DNA from: an uncultured Clostridia bacterium
Lineage (GTDB): Bacteria; Bacillota; Clostridia; Christensenellales; Pumilibacteraceae
Direction: 5' to 3'
DNA: 16,124 bases
Assembly: GCA_947086925.1 (NCBI GenBank)
Contig: CAMUAL010000034.1
Coordinates: 1 to 16,124 of the forward strand
Below, piece after piece: positions 15,329 through 16,124 of this stretch. The position numbers and the translations under genes are program-made. The notes beneath the pieces are model-generated. The model saw only the letters and a list, made by a program, of their open reading frames with translations, had not been told where the DNA came from and did not search any database. Numbering within the stretch: the first letter of the stretch is position 1; every line of letters starts with the position of its first letter.

Positions 15329-15372
15329 AAAAAAGACCATACCTATCCTATACAAAAAGGTCATGGTCTTTT
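15329..15372 (-). terminator. Terminator or attenuator between rpmE and the fusion gene
   Basis: On the minus strand AAAAGACCATGACCT (15358-15372) pairs with AGGTATGGTCTTTT (15331-15344) with one bulged base and a 13-nt loop, followed by six T (15329-15334). It is a strong intrinsic terminator for rpmE. It ends only 20 bp before the next start codon, and no promoter fits after it. Confidence 0.88.
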
Positions 15373-15392
15373 AAGCCGTGTGTACTGAAAAT

Positions 15393-15599
15393 CTATTTCT
15401 TATTGTAACGCTTGTTGAATTTGTCTATACGTCCGCCCGTATCAACGTGCTTTTGTTTGCCCGTGTAAAAGGGGTGGCACTGACTGCAAACGTCCACCTT
15501 AACCACGTCGCCTTTTTTGGTAGAACCGGTTACAAAGGTTGCGCCGCATGCGCATTCCATTGTTACCTCGTGGTAATCGGGATGTAAATTCTCTTTCAT
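15393..15599 (-). CDS. rpmE: Large-subunit ribosomal protein L31, zinc-binding form
   Basis: A 68-residue ribosomal protein. The opening MKENLHPDY, the zinc-ligand cysteines 16, 18, 38 and 41 (CAC and CSQC) and HPFYTGKQ (42-49) identify the zinc-containing L31 type rather than the zinc-free YtiA form. The frame is open for 21 more codons upstream, but the start at 15597-15599 has AAGGAG 10 nt before it and gives exactly the family's N terminus. It is transcribed from a strong promoter 140 nt upstream and ends at a strong terminator before the DUF1385-prmC fusion, the usual neighbour in Bacillota. Confidence 0.97.
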   Translation of the reverse strand: MKENLHPDYHEVTMECACGATFVTGSTKKGDVVKVDVCSQCHPFYTGKQKHVDTGGRIDKFNKRYNKK

Positions 15600-15741
15600 T
15601 CCGCAACTTCTCCTTTTTATTGATTCACCCGCGCACAGTGCATCGCGCCTTACGCGGCTCATGCTGTCGCCGTTTTGCTCCGATTTTCAACGTCAAACCC
15701 GCGGTTTGTTCTCCGAGTGTCCGCAATTAAAATACCTTAGC
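15600..15741 (-). promoter_or_regulatory. Long structured leader of rpmE
   Basis: About 140 nt lie between the predicted start and the rpmE ribosome site. The leader contains at least one perfect hairpin (15694-15708, 6-bp stem with a 3-nt loop), a further possible CGGC/GCCG stem around 15658-15676, and a GC-rich stretch just before the ribosome site. Leaders of this kind can mediate ribosomal-protein feedback. I cannot assign a known family by eye. Confidence 0.4.
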
Positions 15742-15747
15742 CTATCT

Positions 15748-15776
15748 ATTTTATCACCGAGCGCGTGCAATGTCAA
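15748..15776 (-). promoter_or_regulatory. rpmE: Promoter of rpmE
   Basis: On the minus strand a perfect TTGACA (15771-15776), a 17-bp spacer and TAAAAT (15748-15753) form a strong housekeeping promoter. It is the only convincing promoter seen upstream of the rpmE, fusion and prfA series. Confidence 0.85.
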
Positions 15777-15834
15777 GTATTTTGATAAATCAATTCAAAC
15801 TTACTTTATCGTGTAAAAGCCGCTTGCACTTTAA

Positions 15835-16022
15835 TTCCGTTATAGCGGCGTTTATAGTGGGTTTACGCAAGTTAAATCAGGTAAACTTATAGGCGTAAAT
15901 TATTCCCAAATATCATGTTATATTCACGGAAAGAAAATGCCTGCCCCAGACACCTTGCTAAACTCATTGCCGTTCTCGACGCTAATCCCGAGGACATACT
16001 TTGTCCTAACGAACATGAATAA
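15835..16022 (+). pseudogene. Decayed XRE-type helix-turn-helix regulator
   Basis: Two reading frames together spell a small XRE (Cro/CI-type) DNA-binding protein. Frame one, from 15835, reads GFTQVKSGKLIGVNYSQIS (from 15859) and then CYIHGKKMPAPDTL to about 15957. Frame two continues with AKLIAVLDANPEDIL to a TAA at 16020-16022. This matches the helix-turn-helix plus final helices of the family, about 62 residues in total. A single missing base near 15957 breaks the frame. There is no start codon in frame one before the TAA at 15832-15834. It is therefore a broken gene, or less likely a sequencing error plus an unusual start. No ribosome site or promoter is clear. Confidence 0.6.
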
Positions 16023-16042
16023 GAATTTATAATAAAAAGACC

Positions 16043-16124
16043 CCTCGACTACGCTCGGGGTGACAAGCGGCGGGAAGGTTGTCACCTCGACCGAAGCGGT
16101 GCGACAAACGGCGGGAAGGTTGTC
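16043..16124. repeat. Tandem palindromic GC-rich repeat, cut by the window edge
   Basis: Two units of about 41 bp start with CCTCGAC at 16043 and 16085. They share a 21/22 identical block (16062-16083 and 16103-16124) containing CGGCGGGAAGGTTGTC. Within the first unit GGTGACAA (16059-16066) and TTGTCACC (16079-16086) form a perfect 8-bp inverted repeat. The composition is much more GC-rich than the flanking intergenic DNA. The left edge (CCCC then GGGG arms followed on the minus strand by TCTTTTT) could also terminate leftward transcription entering from the right. Confidence 0.7.

Noticed and set aside
15600..15662. N-terminal extension of L31 by 21 codons
   Set aside because: The ribosome site AAGGAG and the family's normal N terminus both point to the internal ATG at 15597-15599.
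15862..15899. Nested inverted repeat TTTACGC/GCGTAAA
   Set aside because: It lies within the decayed XRE gene, where the sequence is explained by coding; arms are short and interrupted.
1..16124. CRISPR array, insertion sequence, prophage or toxin-antitoxin system
   Set aside because: No regularly spaced direct repeats beyond the two units at the right edge, no transposase or integrase frame, and no toxin partner beside the XRE remnant within the window.

Overview
The window looks like chromosomal core DNA of an uncultured, low-to-moderate GC Bacillota, most likely a Clostridia-type gut bacterium. The grounds are strong AAGGAGG-type ribosome binding sites, sharp TTGACA/TATAAT promoters, an HPr kinase/phosphorylase, a heterodimeric MarR-controlled ABC exporter, QueH, and the gene order rpmE, DUF1385, prmC, prfA. 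The taxon is inferred from gene content and was not tested. Nearly every gene is on the minus strand; the exceptions are one small ORF at 4732-4887 and one decayed regulator near the right end.

Layout, left to right. Positions 1-292 hold a tRNA-Ser(CGA)/tRNA-Ala(CGC) pair with its own promoter and terminator. Positions 322-4640 hold an operon of a MarR repressor and two ABC half-transporters. Its promoter sits between two copies of a 16-bp palindrome, the likely MarR operators, and it ends at a strong terminator. A divergent 51-codon YjzC-like ORF follows, with a bidirectional terminator. Positions 4971-7838 hold a LacI-family regulator and a GH78-type alpha-L-rhamnosidase; a second promoter plus a perfect 14-bp palindrome lies exactly between them. 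Positions 7904-8899 hold hprK. Positions 9016-15309 hold a leftward series: a DUF1385-PrmC fusion, prfA, queH, uvrC and a Cof-type HAD phosphatase. rpmE with its own promoter, long leader and terminator precedes this series.

How the genes relate: PrmC methylates the GGQ glutamine of release factors, and its substrate RF1 (prfA) is the next gene. The MarR and LacI units are each compact self-contained circuits whose promoters and operators can be read from the sequence. HprK is the sensor kinase of carbon catabolite control and may be functionally related to the neighbouring sugar-hydrolase locus, though nothing in the sequence links them directly.

The right end (15780-16124) has no intact gene. 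It carries a recognisable XRE-type helix-turn-helix gene broken by a frameshift and lacking a start codon, then a tandem palindromic GC-rich repeat running off the window edge. I did not find a clearly new multi-gene system. The most notable points are the DUF1385-PrmC fusion, the bracketed MarR promoter with a G9 tract at the end of marR, the LacI/rhamnosidase switch with an altered catalytic motif, and the decayed regulator plus repeat.
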